A stretch of 64,000 nucleotides of DNA from Hymenobacter sediminis (GTDB lineage Bacteria; Bacteroidota; Bacteroidia; Cytophagales; Hymenobacteraceae). The translations under genes and the position numbers were made by a program. Positions 46,586 through 56,744 of the stretch are shown piece after piece. The notes beneath the pieces were generated by a model that had not been told where the DNA came from, ran no database searches, and saw only the letters and a program-made list of their open reading frames with translations. The stretch spans positions 682,001 to 746,000 of the forward strand of contig NZ_QKNS01000001.1 of NCBI RefSeq assembly GCF_003231285.1, in the 5' to 3' direction. Position 1 is the stretch's first letter. Every line of letters starts with the position of its first letter.

Positions 46586-49475
46586 ATGATACCAACTATA
46601 CCAGCGCGCCAAAGGGCGTCGCTTTGTAGCATGCTTATGCTTCTGATGCTTCCCCTGTGGGGCTGGGCACAGACAGTTGGCACCATCGCTGCCTTCGACT
46701 TTAACGCGGGTACCAGTTACGAAACCCTGACGCCGGTGCTTGCCACGGGAATTACTGCTAGAGCATCGTCGTCTGACGCATTTGCAACCAGCACTGGCAC
46801 TGCAACTGGCCCCGGGGCATTTGTGGCAGCTGCAATAGGGCCAGCTCTTTCCATAGCCAACTCCAGCGGTGCCAACGTTAAATACTACCAATTTACCCTG
46901 GGTGGCAGCAATCTGAGTAATTACTCAGCTTATAAGCTATATCTGCAAACACAGCGCTCTGCCAGTGGTGCCACTACTATTACGGTGTCTTATAGCACTG
47001 ATGGGGGTAGTACCTTTACTGCTCTAGCTAATTCCGTCTCTGTGCCTGAAAGCAGCTTTGGTGAGCGGCTACTTGATTTATCGGGTGTAACGGCACTGAA
47101 CAATAAAGGCAGCATAATTTTCAGGTTGTCATTAAGCGGAGCAACCACCACTAGCGGCACATTTCGGCTGGATAATTTTCAAGTTCAAGCTACTTCGTCC
47201 TTGAACCCTACCCCCGTCCTCACGGGCGTAAGCCCAACTAGCATTGCGGCTGGCAGCAACGGCTTTGTGCTAACCATAACGGGCAGCGGGTTTATTAGCG
47301 GCAGCGTAGTGCGTTTCAATGGTGCTGACCGGCCTACCACATTTGTAAGCGCTACTCAACTAACAGCCACCATTTCGGCTACCGATGTAATACAGGCTGG
47401 TTCCTACCCCGTAACGGTGGCAAACCCCTCGCCGGGCGGTGGCACCTCGGGCAGCGTCAATTTTGTGGTAACGCCCGTAGTACGTTGGGACGGTGGCGCG
47501 GGTACTAGCAGCTGGTTTGATGCCCGCAACTGGGACACCGATGCGGTTCCGACTACCACCGACGACGTGTTGCTGGACCACGCCACCGTTGCGGGTCGCT
47601 ACACCGTAGTGCTGGATGCGGGCGGAGCCGTAGCACCGGCTGTAACCCCTACAGCTGAAGTTCGGTCTCTGACCATCAACCCGGCCGCCGGCGACTCTAT
47701 TCTGGTAGAAATTTCGGCGCTGAATACGGCTACTACTCCACTGCGGTTGAACCGGACTGGAGCTGTGGAAACTGCTTTAGCCATCTATAACAAAGGTGTG
47801 TTGACGAACGGCAGTGATGCCGGTAGCATTGACGCTTTAGGGACGGCATCTACCTTCTATCTATACAATGGTGGTACTTACCGCCATTACACTGACCGAC
47901 CCCACGTAGGCTTGCTGGAAAACATAGCTGCCGTAGCCGGCACGGAGGCGGGTAACTGGGAGTTTAGGGCTAAAAACCAAACTAGCAGTACTCCTTCTAT
48001 TGCCGGACGGACTTACCCAAATCTCATCTTTCGGAATCGATTAGGGCAGCCTTTTACGAATTACACTGGCAGCGGGTCCAATCCATTAACAGTTCGAGGT
48101 AACCTGATTATTGGGCCAGCAGCTATATTTAATGCCTCCACGACCAGCGAAGTTCGGGTGGCGGGCGACATTGTTGTGCAGGGTTCTTTTCGCTTCGTAC
48201 CTCAAACTCCCGGTAGCACTACTGTACGAATGGTGTTAAATGGCACCCGGCCCCAGCGTATTAGTGGAGTAGCCTGGGGTAGCACGGTTCCTACTACCCC
48301 AACAGGTGGGTACTTGGCTGCCGATGTGCCCCTGCAAATCAATAACACCAGCCCCGAGGGTGTCACGCTGGCTACTCCCGTTACGGTGAACAATGTGTTG
48401 CAACTGACAGCAGGGCGGCTCAACACAGATGCAATTAACATCCTGACCCTGCTTAACCAGCCTAGCGGCGGCTCCGATAACAGCTTCGTGAATGGCCCTG
48501 TAGCTCGCGCAGCTAGTGGAGCTGCTACCCTTACATTTCCCCTGGGCCGCACAGATGCGCAGGGCCCCGCCTACCGCCCCCTGACGCTCAACATCAGTAG
48601 CCTCAGCCGGGCCACCACGTTCACGGCCACCCAGACCGAGGGCGGATTTGCCACCAAGGCCCTGACCGGTGACCTGCGCCGCCTGAACGCTACCCGGTAT
48701 TTCACGGTGACGCCCACACCAGCCCTCACCAGCTCCGATGGGTTCAGCGGTACCATTACCCTCAGCAGCGGACCCCGGTGCCAGCACCCTGGTAGTTGCC
48801 AAAAACGACGGCAACGGCTGGGTGAATATCGGGCGGAGCGCCAGCTCCGGCTCCACAAGTACCGGCAGCTTTGTAGCGGGCACCCTTACTTCGGGCACGT
48901 TTACTTCCTTTAGCCAATTCGCTCTAGCCAGCACCGACGCGGCAGCTACCCCCAACCCGTTGCCCGTGACGCTGCTGCACTTCCGGGCCGAAGGTAAGCC
49001 CGAAGGTGTACGCCTGAGTTGGGCAACCGCTACTGAACTGAACAACGCGCGCTTCGAAATTCAGCGTAGCCTCGATGGTCGGGAGTTTGCTACCGTAGCT
49101 ACACAGCTGGGGCAAGGCACTAGCACTACCTCGCGTGCCTACACCTGGCTGGATGCTGCGCCACCCAAAGGCACAGTATACTACCGCCTGCGGCAGATAG
49201 ATACCAACGGTTCCAGCCAGTGGTCGGGGGTAGCAGTAATTCAGGAACGGGCAATTGCTACGTTCTATCCCAATCCAGTACAGGAGGAGCTTACCATTCA
49301 GGCAGCCGCGGGGCTACAGTACCGCGTGCTGAGCCCACTGGGCCAGGTAGTACTCCGCGGCCAGACAGCACCAAGCACCACCCGTTTGGATGTGCGGCAG
49401 TTGAAACCGGGCGTGTACTACCTCCAGCTGGAAGGTGCCGGAAATGTAGAGGGTGTCACCTTTTACAAGCAGTGA
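46586..49475 (+). CDS. Large T9SS cargo with IPT/TIG domain and type A sorting domain, interrupted by a frameshift
   Basis: Starts ATG 46586 with a signal peptide (LCSMLMLLMLPLWGWAQ). One frame runs to 48913 but turns non-homologous after 48770; the rest of the protein is found from that point in the next frame to 49475. Removing one C from the run CCCC at 48773-48776 restores a single frame through SSGPGASTLVVAKNDG. The fused protein would be about 962 aa: a beta-sandwich domain, an IPT/TIG domain (VLTGVSPTSIAAGSNGF), right-handed beta-helix-like repeats, and a C-terminal T9SS type A (Por_Secre_tail) domain (FYPNPVQEELTIQA ... LKPGVYYLQLEG). It may be an authentic inactivating mutation, a phase-variation site or a sequencing error. 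Exported surface protein of unknown function. Confidence 0.85.
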
Positions 49476-49565
49476 GGGGTAGGGAGGGGCTCACAGGGAA
49501 AATGTCGCGCTACACGGATGATCTATGTAGATTACCGTCGGTAACGGTTACTCTATTCTCTTGCT

Positions 49566-52139
49566 ATGTTCCGTCTGTGTTTTGTGGTAGTCAGCCTGTT
49601 GCTGTTGGTTGTTGTAGTGCCTCTTGGCCTGTTTGCGCAAGTGCCGGCTCCAAAATGGCCCGTTCATTCTATCCGAACCATTTCTGCTGCTGACACCAGC
49701 TTCCAGGATCTGGAGTTTCTGCGGCGGGAAATTGGTGGCGCACGGGTGGTAATGCTGGGGGAGCCTACCCACGGCGTGGGTACTGCCACCGAGGCCAAAA
49801 TCCGGCTGATACGGTTTCTGAAGGAGCAGATGGGCTTTAACACCGTGGCCTTTGAAAGCGGCTTTTATGCCCTAAACCACGCGGAGCGGGAAATTCAGGC
49901 CGGAGCTCCGGTGCAGGCGGCTATTTCTGCCTCGGTCTATCCGGTCTGGACGGAGACAAAGGAGTTTCAGCCCCTGCTACCCCTGCTGGGTAAAGGGAAG
50001 ATGCACGTGGCGGGCTTCGACTCCCAGGTCGGCTGGGGCGACGATGATATGCTGGAGGAGCTGGAAACCTTTCTGAAGCCGGAAAAAGGCAGTAGTGATA
50101 TTGCCTATGATTACCTGGATGAGTGCATAAGCACCATGGGAGAGCATAACATATTCCCGCCTTCACATCAGCGGGTGTTGTTCAATATGCAGTTGGGGAA
50201 GGCGCGTAAGATATTGGAGAAAGTAGTCGGCAGCGCCGCTAACCCGCGCCGGGAGCGGGCCGAGTTCTGGCTGCAGCAGCTGCGCAGTATACAGGCCCTA
50301 GCCCAGGATTATGCCACCAACGACCCAGGCGCTAAGGATTCGGCTAGTTTCAAGGCTGCCGACAGCAACGCGCGTGACGCCCAAATGGCCGATAATCTGC
50401 TGTGGTATCTGCGGAAACATCCGCGGGAGAAGGTGATTTGCTGGGGCGCCATCGGGCACCTGTCTGATAAGACAGCCGGACTGGAAAGCCCCGAGCTTAA
50501 CGGGTTTCGGCCCATGGGACAAACGGTAAAGGAAGCCCTGGGAGAGGATGCAGTGTATGTGCTTAGTACACTAGCCGGGGGCGGCACGCATGGGTTTGGC
50601 TACTGGGGCAAGCATCAGTTGGTGCCCTCGCCTATTGCGGGTTCCCTGGAAGCCGATTTACTAGCGCTGGGCCAGCCCTACAGCTTTGTGAGTTTGAAAC
50701 ACGATGCCCGGGGCCGCCGGCTCACTACGTACGCTTTTGAATTTCTGCCAATTTCCGGACCCTGGAGCGAAGCAATAGATGGCCTGCTGTACCTGAAAAC
50801 CATAGCGCCACCTCAATCTGCCGCAAAAGAGGCGGTTGCTGCAATAGCAGAGCCGGCAACAGCATTGGCCCCGCCAGCCGTGCTGGGGCGGCCGAACGCC
50901 GCCACGCGCCTGGCGGCCCAAAGTGGCGCTACTCTCTCACTCAGCGGCACGGTGCTCGACCGTAAAACCGGGCAGCCGATACCTTTTGCTACCGTAGCCA
51001 TTCCGGCTCGGAGCGCGGGCACTATCACCGATGCGCAGGGGCGTTTCCGGCTGCAGGCGCGCCTGGGAGAGGTGGTGCAGGTGAGCAGCATTGGATATGA
51101 GCCTGCTACGTTGCCAGCCCAGCGAACTACCGCCCTGAGTGTGCGGCTCATGCCCGCCGCCTTTGCCTTGGCCAACGTGCGCGTGAGTGCTCAGTCGCAG
51201 GACCCAAAGCGCATCATGAAGAAGGTAATTAAGGCCATTGAAACCAATTATGAGCGGCAGGATTATACCCAGCAAACGTACACGCACCGCCGCATTATGG
51301 GGTTCGATACGTTGCGCCACGAGGTAGAATATACCGGTCAGCAGTGGACCCCCGCCGGTTATCATCACTGGGCGGGCGGCTTCCTGATGCTGGAAAAGCG
51401 TCCAGTACTGCGGGTGCTGGAAAAGCAGATACTGGCCGGGAATAGTGACGGCCGCGTTTATAGTGAGCCGGGCTATGGTTTCTCGGGCGGCTTCGACCCG
51501 GTGCGGATTTCTCCCCTTTTCAAAGACGCTACCCTTACCAAATTCCGGTTGCAGCTGGATAGCATTGAGCAGCGCGGCGGAGAGGCCTATTACGTCCTTA
51601 GCTTCGCGGCCAAGCGGGCCAGCCAACGAGCTACCGGAATGGGTTTCGTTCAGGGCTACTCTGGCAGAATTTACGTGCGGCAGCAGGATTATGCGGTAGT
51701 GCGCTATGAAAGCCTCTGGCAGCACGACACGGCAGAAGTAAACGCCATAGCGCACAAATACTATGGTACCAGGAGCAACCTGCGCCACTACTTCCCGGCT
51801 GTATATCAGGACCACCGCACCACTCATGTCGTAACGTACCAGCAAGCCAGCAACGGCCGCTACTACGCTGCCGCTAGTATAGCCCAAGCCGTGGAGGTGG
51901 GCCATGTGTTAGGCCGCAGTCCGTTCTATAATCAGAAAACCTGCGACGTATACTATACACCGCCCATAGTGGTGCCGGCTACTGAGGTAGAAAACATCAG
52001 GGCGCATCCGGAGCTGCGCGGCACTGGCACCGGTGCCTGGGAGGTATCCGCTACCCCAGGCCGCCCCGAGTTCTGGCAAACCTACCAGCGCCCTATGCCT
52101 GCTCAGCCCAGCCAGGAATTGAAAGCCATTAGGCCCTGA
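49566..52139 (+). CDS. Erythromycin-esterase-like domain fused to a CarboxypepD_reg-like domain
   Basis: 857 aa with a signal peptide (FVVVSLLLLVVVVPLGLFAQ). Residues about 35-415 match the erythromycin esterase (EreA/SusA/PRK16) superfamily: VVMLGEPTHGVGTATEAK and NTVAFESGFYAL, followed by a long helical part and CWGAIGHLSDK near 303. Residues about 455-530 are a CarboxypepD_reg/carboxypeptidase-regulatory-like domain (SGTVLDRKTGQPIPFATV ... QGRFRLQA), and the rest resembles the DUF5686-like beta-rich tail that follows that domain in Bacteroidetes outer-membrane proteins (SAQSQDPKRIMKKVIKAIE). Such fused domains hint at an envelope location for the hydrolase. Whether it degrades a macrolide or another ester is unknown; do not read it as a resistance gene. 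Confidence 0.85.
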   Translation: MFRLCFVVVSLLLLVVVVPLGLFAQVPAPKWPVHSIRTISAADTSFQDLEFLRREIGGARVVMLGEPTHGVGTATEAKIRLIRFLKEQMGFNTVAFESGFYALNHAEREIQAGAPVQAAISASVYPVWTETKEFQPLLPLLGKGKMHVAGFDSQVGWGDDDMLEELETFLKPEKGSSDIAYDYLDECISTMGEHNIFPPSHQRVLFNMQLGKARKILEKVVGSAANPRRERAEFWLQQLRSIQALAQDYATNDPGAKDSASFKAADSNARDAQMADNLLWYLRKHPREKVICWGAIGHLSDKTAGLESPELNGFRPMGQTVKEALGEDAVYVLSTLAGGGTHGFGYWGKHQLVPSPIAGSLEADLLALGQPYSFVSLKHDARGRRLTTYAFEFLPISGPWSEAIDGLLYLKTIAPPQSAAKEAVAAIAEPATALAPPAVLGRPNAATRLAAQSGATLSLSGTVLDRKTGQPIPFATVAIPARSAGTITDAQGRFRLQARLGEVVQVSSIGYEPATLPAQRTTALSVRLMPAAFALANVRVSAQSQDPKRIMKKVIKAIETNYERQDYTQQTYTHRRIMGFDTLRHEVEYTGQQWTPAGYHHWAGGFLMLEKRPVLRVLEKQILAGNSDGRVYSEPGYGFSGGFDPVRISPLFKDATLTKFRLQLDSIEQRGGEAYYVLSFAAKRASQRATGMGFVQGYSGRIYVRQQDYAVVRYESLWQHDTAEVNAIAHKYYGTRSNLRHYFPAVYQDHRTTHVVTYQQASNGRYYAAASIAQAVEVGHVLGRSPFYNQKTCDVYYTPPIVVPATEVENIRAHPELRGTGTGAWEVSATPGRPEFWQTYQRPMPAQPSQELKAIRP

Positions 52140-52151
52140 TCGGTAAAAAGA

Positions 52152-52185
52152 AAAGCGCCTTCCGGAGTTATCAGGAAGGCGCTTT
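52152..52185. terminator. Terminator between the esterase fusion and UPF0104 genes
   Basis: Perfect 12-bp stem AAAGCGCCTTCC / GGAAGGCGCTTT with a 10-nt loop, between convergent genes. Confidence 0.85.
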
Positions 52186-52210
52186 AGCTGACATACGGTT
52201 GGGCTGTGCT

Positions 52211-53296
52211 TTAGGACTGCATGACCTGCTCTACCTTGCGCTTGCCGAAGATGCGGGCTACCCAGCGGGGTAGGAACACCGCGCCCAGCACTAAGTAGAG
52301 GTAGTAGGTTACCACGCGGTAGAGCAGCACCATGAAGTTGGTCATGGTGGGTGTGCCGATGAACTTACCGAAGAAGGTAGGGAAGGCACCCTCGGCAATG
52401 CCCGCGCCGCCCGGCGTAATGGCAATCAGCAGAATAACCTTGTAGGTGAGGTTGCGCCCGAAAATCAGCCAGAACTCTGGCCACGTCACGTTGATAAACG
52501 CCGCAATCAGGCACCCGATAACCAAGTAGCGCGCCGTCCAGACGAAGGCTGTGCTTAAGGAGGCGCGCAGCCAGTAGGCCAGGCCGTTGCCACGCAACTC
52601 CGCCGAGGCCAACACCATTTCGTTGCCCATTTTATAGGCCTTGCTGCGGAAGCGCCGGATGCCACGTACTGAGAACAAGCGCACCAACAGCCGCTTCACA
52701 GCTTGTGGGTTGATGAAAATGGCGTACATCATCAGCAAAGCATACACCGTCACGAACACGTAGCTCAGGATGAACCCTACCCTAAGAGTAGCCACCAACC
52801 CACCTTGTAGGGCTTCGTGGGGGTAGAGGGCGTCGCCCCCAACGAGCACTACTAGCGGCACGGTCAGCACATAATACAGGTTGTCGAGCATGGCTGTGGC
52901 CATAATATAAGCCACCGATTTGCCCAGCGGAATTCCTTCCTTGTGTAGCAGCACCGGCGCCACAGCCGTTCCGCCCACCGCCGAGGGTAGTACGCACGAG
53001 GAGAATTCCCAGAGCATAATTACATCCAGGGCCGCCCGCCAGCTCAGTACTTTTTGAGTAAGGTAGCGGATGCGGTACACGTAGCCGGCGTCGCGGGCCA
53101 CCAGCACGGCCAGCATAACGAGCAGCCACTCGGGCTTGGCATCGGCCAGCGGAGCCAGGTCGCCGGGCTTGTAGCTGCGCCAGAACATAAACCCCACCAC
53201 CCCTAACCCAATCAGTACCGGCAGAATAATCCGCGAAGGACGGAGCTTATCCAGCAGTTGTTGGTCTTCGGTCTGGGTTTCGGTGAGTTGAGGCAT
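52211..53296 (-). CDS. Lysylphosphatidylglycerol-synthase-like membrane protein (UPF0104/YbhN)
   Basis: 361 aa with about 8 transmembrane helices over the whole length (IILPVLIGLGVVGFMFW, FVTVYALLMMYAIFI, LLIAITPGGAGIAEG, YYLYLVLGAVFLP). The AITPGGAGIAEGAFP segment is the conserved core of the UPF0104 family, homologous to the flippase part of MprF. Without the soluble synthase domain it likely moves lipids or glycolipids across the membrane. No neighbour names the substrate. A TACCTTTA box lies 27 bp upstream. Confidence 0.88.
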   Translation of the reverse strand: MPQLTETQTEDQQLLDKLRPSRIILPVLIGLGVVGFMFWRSYKPGDLAPLADAKPEWLLVMLAVLVARDAGYVYRIRYLTQKVLSWRAALDVIMLWEFSSCVLPSAVGGTAVAPVLLHKEGIPLGKSVAYIMATAMLDNLYYVLTVPLVVLVGGDALYPHEALQGGLVATLRVGFILSYVFVTVYALLMMYAIFINPQAVKRLLVRLFSVRGIRRFRSKAYKMGNEMVLASAELRGNGLAYWLRASLSTAFVWTARYLVIGCLIAAFINVTWPEFWLIFGRNLTYKVILLIAITPGGAGIAEGAFPTFFGKFIGTPTMTNFMVLLYRVVTYYLYLVLGAVFLPRWVARIFGKRKVEQVMQS

Positions 53297-53322
53297 GCGG
53301 CGGAAGGGGGTGGTAAGAACAG

Positions 53323-53330
53323 TAAAGGTA
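53323..53330 (-). promoter_or_regulatory. -7 box for the UPF0104 gene
   Basis: TACCTTTA on the minus strand, one mismatch to TAnnTTTG, 27 bp before the ATG. Confidence 0.4.
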
Positions 53331-53487
53331 CGGATTCGGGTAGGGGAGGATGTTAAAGTGTAGTTAATAGGTGAGAAGGGGTAGTAACAGATGAATTGTG
53401 TATCACCATTTACCCGTCGCCCTGCCCCTCAACATTCAGCACTGAATTTCGTAACTCGACAGTTCAACCGCTCGACCGGAAAAGCCG

Positions 53488-53495
53488 TAACTTTG
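53488..53495 (+). promoter_or_regulatory. -7 box for dxs
   Basis: TAACTTTG, an exact TAnnTTTG match, with a TTC about 22 nt upstream. The dxs ATG is 94 nt downstream, leaving a fairly long 5' UTR with no structure I recognise. Confidence 0.5.
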
Positions 53496-53588
53496 TTGAC
53501 TGTACGTGCAGGTAGTCTAATGCAAGCTTAACCTTTTGCCTCAGCTACCTGTTGCCTTGCTACTTATCCTCTTTTTCTACCCCCGCAC

Positions 53589-55532
53589 ATGATTGTTGAA
53601 CCTGGTGCCCTGCTGGCGGAGATTAATTCCCCCGACGACCTGAAGAAGCTCAGCCCGGACCAGTTGGTTCAGGTTAGCCAGGAGCTGCGGCAGTTTATCA
53701 TCGATTCTGTATCAATTTATGGCGGGCACTTTGGAGCTTCGCTGGGGGTAGTAGAATTGACGGTGGCCCTCCACTATGTCTTCAACACGCCCTACGACCA
53801 GCTGGTATGGGATGTGGGGCACCAGGCCTACGGCCACAAAATCCTCACCGGCCGCCGCGACCGGTTCCCGACCAACCGCCGCTACAAAGGCATGTCGGGG
53901 TTTCCGAAGCGCAGCGAAAGTGAGTACGACGCCTTTGGGGTAGGCCACAGTTCCACCAGCATCGGGGCCGCCCTGGGCATGGCCGTGGCTTCCGACTACA
54001 AGAAGGAGTTTGACCGCCAGCACATTGCCGTGATTGGCGACGGAGCCATGACGGCCGGTATGGCCTTCGAGGCCCTCAACCACGCCGGGGTGGAGAAATC
54101 CAACCTGCTGGTTATCCTCAACGACAACTGCATGAGCATTGACCCCAACGTGGGCGCGCTCAAGGAATACCTCACCGACATTACTACCTCCCGCACCTAC
54201 AACAAGGTGCGCGACGAGCTGTGGAATGTGCTGGGCAAGCTCAGCAAGTTCGGCCCCAACCCCCAGCAGATTGCCCGCAAGGTAGAGTCAGCCATGAAGG
54301 CTACCCTGCTCAAGCAGAGCAACCTGTTCGAAGCCCTGAACTTCCGCTACTTCGGCCCCGTGGACGGCCACGATGTACAGCACCTCGCTACCATCCTCAA
54401 CGACCTAAAGAGCATTCCCGGCCCGAAAATCCTGCACTGCGTGACGGTAAAGGGCAAAGGCTACGCTCTGGCCGAAAAGGACCAGACCCTGTGGCACGCC
54501 CCGGGCCTGTTTGATAAGGTGACGGGCGAAATCCACAAGAAAACTTACGAGAAGCCCCAGCCGCCCAAGTACCAGGATGTATTTGGCGAAACCATCGTGG
54601 AGCTGGCCGAGCAGAACGACAAGATCATGGGTGTGACGCCGGCCATGCCTTCGGGCTGCTCGCTCAACATCATGATGAAGCAAATGCCCACCCGCGCCTT
54701 CGACGTGGGCATTGCCGAGCAGCACGCCGTAACCTTCTCGGCGGGCCTGGCCACGCAAGGGCTGGTGCCGTTCTGCAACATTTACTCCTCGTTCATGCAG
54801 CGCGCCTACGACCAGGTAGTGCACGACGTGGCCCTGCAGAACCTACACGTCGTGTTCTGCCTCGACCGCGCCGGTTTCGCCGGCGCCGACGGCGCTACCC
54901 ACCACGGCTGCTACGACCTGGCCTATATGCGTTGCATCCCGAACATGGTGGTTTCGGCCCCTATGAACGAGGATGAGCTGCGCAACCTAATGTACACGGC
55001 TACCCTACCGGAAAACGCCGGTCCGTTCAGCATCCGCTACCCCCGCGGCGAAGGCGTAATGCCGGAGTGGCGCAAGCCTCTGAAGAAGCTCACCATTGGC
55101 ACGGGCCGGGTGGTGCGCGAAGGTGAAGGCGTGGCAGTACTTAGCATCGGGCACATCGGCAACTACGCCGTGAAGGCTACCGATAAACTGCTCGCCGAAG
55201 GACTCAACCCCGGTCACTACGACATGCGCTTCTGCAAGCCCCTGGACGAGGAAATGCTGCACCGCATTGCCCGCCAGTACAAGGCCATTGTAACTGTAGA
55301 AGATGGTTGCCTGCAGGGTGGCTTTGGGGCCGCCGTGCTGGAGTTCCTCGCCGACCACGGCTACGCCCTACCCGTGCGCCGCCTCGGCATCCCGGACCGC
55401 ATCGTGGAGCACGGCACCCAGGACGAACTCTACAAAGAATGCGGCTTCGACGCCGACGGTATTGCCACCGCCCTGCGCGAAATGGCCGGCAAAGTAGCTG
55501 CCCAGGCTTCGGTAGAAACGGTGCTGCTATAA
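53589..55532 (+). CDS. dxs: 1-deoxy-D-xylulose-5-phosphate synthase
   Basis: 647 aa. The ThDP-dependent enzyme joins pyruvate and glyceraldehyde 3-phosphate, the entry step of the MEP isoprenoid pathway. The phosphate/ThDP regions show WDVGHQAYGHKILTGR and AVIGDGAMTAGMAFEALNHAG...NDNCMS; the PFSIRYPRGEG and VTVEDGCLQGGFG segments mark the transketolase-like middle and C-terminal domains. The first 60 codons are non-standard only in detail. Followed by a short terminator. Confidence 0.97.
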   Translation: MIVEPGALLAEINSPDDLKKLSPDQLVQVSQELRQFIIDSVSIYGGHFGASLGVVELTVALHYVFNTPYDQLVWDVGHQAYGHKILTGRRDRFPTNRRYKGMSGFPKRSESEYDAFGVGHSSTSIGAALGMAVASDYKKEFDRQHIAVIGDGAMTAGMAFEALNHAGVEKSNLLVILNDNCMSIDPNVGALKEYLTDITTSRTYNKVRDELWNVLGKLSKFGPNPQQIARKVESAMKATLLKQSNLFEALNFRYFGPVDGHDVQHLATILNDLKSIPGPKILHCVTVKGKGYALAEKDQTLWHAPGLFDKVTGEIHKKTYEKPQPPKYQDVFGETIVELAEQNDKIMGVTPAMPSGCSLNIMMKQMPTRAFDVGIAEQHAVTFSAGLATQGLVPFCNIYSSFMQRAYDQVVHDVALQNLHVVFCLDRAGFAGADGATHHGCYDLAYMRCIPNMVVSAPMNEDELRNLMYTATLPENAGPFSIRYPRGEGVMPEWRKPLKKLTIGTGRVVREGEGVAVLSIGHIGNYAVKATDKLLAEGLNPGHYDMRFCKPLDEEMLHRIARQYKAIVTVEDGCLQGGFGAAVLEFLADHGYALPVRRLGIPDRIVEHGTQDELYKECGFDADGIATALREMAGKVAAQASVETVLL

Positions 55533-55551
55533 GCTGGAGCTGATGGTATAG

Positions 55552-55585
55552 AAAAGCCCCGCTGGATTCGTCTGGTGGGGCTTCT
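55552..55585 (+). terminator. Terminator downstream of dxs
   Basis: Stem AAGCCCC / GGGGCTT (7 bp) with a long loop, then TCTT. Weaker than the others. Confidence 0.6.
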
Positions 55586-55758
55586 TACATTGATACTGAC
55601 CAACACTATGGCCTTCCGTACTCTACCCACTACAATTCCCCTGACGCTGTCATGCTGTAAACCGAGCTAGCCACAGTTGTTTGCCCTCGCAGGATCTAGT
55701 AGAATATGGGAACGAAAAAATATTTATTCGTGTAGGTACATCAATTAAAAAATGTCTC

Positions 55759-55766
55759 TACATTTG
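55759..55766 (+). promoter_or_regulatory. -7 box for the YceI gene
   Basis: TACATTTG, an exact TAnnTTTG match, in an AT-rich stretch 66 nt before ATG 55832; it supports that ATG over the longer frame starting 55787. Confidence 0.5.
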
Positions 55767-55831
55767 TTCCGGATTCAGCGGGGCAGATGCTCCAGAGTCT
55801 TTCAGTGTTACTAACCGCAACGCCTACTACT

Positions 55832-56380
55832 ATGGCTACTACCACTTGGGCAATTGACCCCACCCACTCCGAAGTACAGTTCAAAATCAAGCACCTCGTT
55901 ATTTCTACCGTTACGGGCTCGTTCAAGAAGTTTGAAGGCCAGGCCGTAACCGAAAACGACAGCTTCGAAAACGCCCAGGTAACGTTTGCCCTGGATGTAA
56001 ACAGCATCGACACGAACCAGGAGCAGCGCGATGAGCACCTGCGTAACAACGACTTCTTCGACGCCGCTACCTACCCCCAAATCACCTTTACTTCGACTTC
56101 GCTGACCAAAACTGGCGACGACGAGTACAAGCTGGCAGGCAACATGACCATTAAGGACGTGACCAAGCCTGTAACCCTTGATGTGGAGTTTGGCGGCGTG
56201 GCTACCGACTTCTACGGCAACGAAAAGGCTGGCTTTGAAATCAGCGGCAAAATCAACCGCAAAGAGTTCGGCCTGACCTTCCACGCTGTAACCGAAGCTG
56301 GTTCCATCGTCCTGGGCGACGATGTGAAGCTCTCGGCCAGCGTGCAGCTCATCAAGCAGAAAGAAGAAGTAGCTGCATAA
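55832..56380 (+). CDS. YceI-family protein
   Basis: 182 aa from ATG 55832 (MATTTWAIDPTHSEVQFK), a start used by many YceI proteins without a signal peptide. YceI-like domains form a beta-barrel that binds amphiphilic isoprenoids such as polyprenyl lipids (known from structures). IDPTHSEVQFKIKHL and the FKKFEGQAV, GEAQFD-like strands identify the family. Its position next to dxs is suggestive for an isoprenoid role but the genes have separate promoters. Confidence 0.93.
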   Translation: MATTTWAIDPTHSEVQFKIKHLVISTVTGSFKKFEGQAVTENDSFENAQVTFALDVNSIDTNQEQRDEHLRNNDFFDAATYPQITFTSTSLTKTGDDEYKLAGNMTIKDVTKPVTLDVEFGGVATDFYGNEKAGFEISGKINRKEFGLTFHAVTEAGSIVLGDDVKLSASVQLIKQKEEVAA

Positions 56381-56410
56381 GCAGCATCTGCCACACGCCT
56401 ATTGCGCTCA

Positions 56411-56456
56411 AACGAAGAGCCGGCTGCCCCTGTGGTTAGCTGGCTCTTCGTTTTTA
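56411..56456 (+). terminator. Terminator downstream of the YceI gene
   Basis: AACGAAGAGCC / GGCTCTTCGTT stem extended by GCT/AGC, with a 12-nt loop, then a T-run. Confidence 0.85.
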
Positions 56457-56744
56457 GTGAGCATAACCCAAAGAATGCGCCCAGTCAGGAGGTTAAGAGA
56501 AGTGGCGAGATAATCAACATCAGAAAGCAGAGCATTAGCAACTCGTCTCGCCATCGTTGAGGCTGTTGCTGGCAAACACAAACCGGCCTAGCACAGCCCC
56601 GAACAGCCCTGTCGGAGCGGCAATGATGTAGTGCTGATGCTGTAGCTGAATAGAGGGCAGGCAGGGGAGGAAGTAAGCCAAATGAACCAAGCAAAAGTGC
56701 GTAATTGGGCCCATTCAACTAGGATACCTACTGTCGCTGCTCTT
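56457..56744. other. Intergenic region before the first alpha/beta hydrolase
   Basis: Nearly 290 bp with no supported gene. Minus-strand frames here (up to 77 codons) are Cys/Pro-rich and unsupported. The promoter of the hydrolase should be here; no exact TAnnTTTG box was found. Confidence 0.5.
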
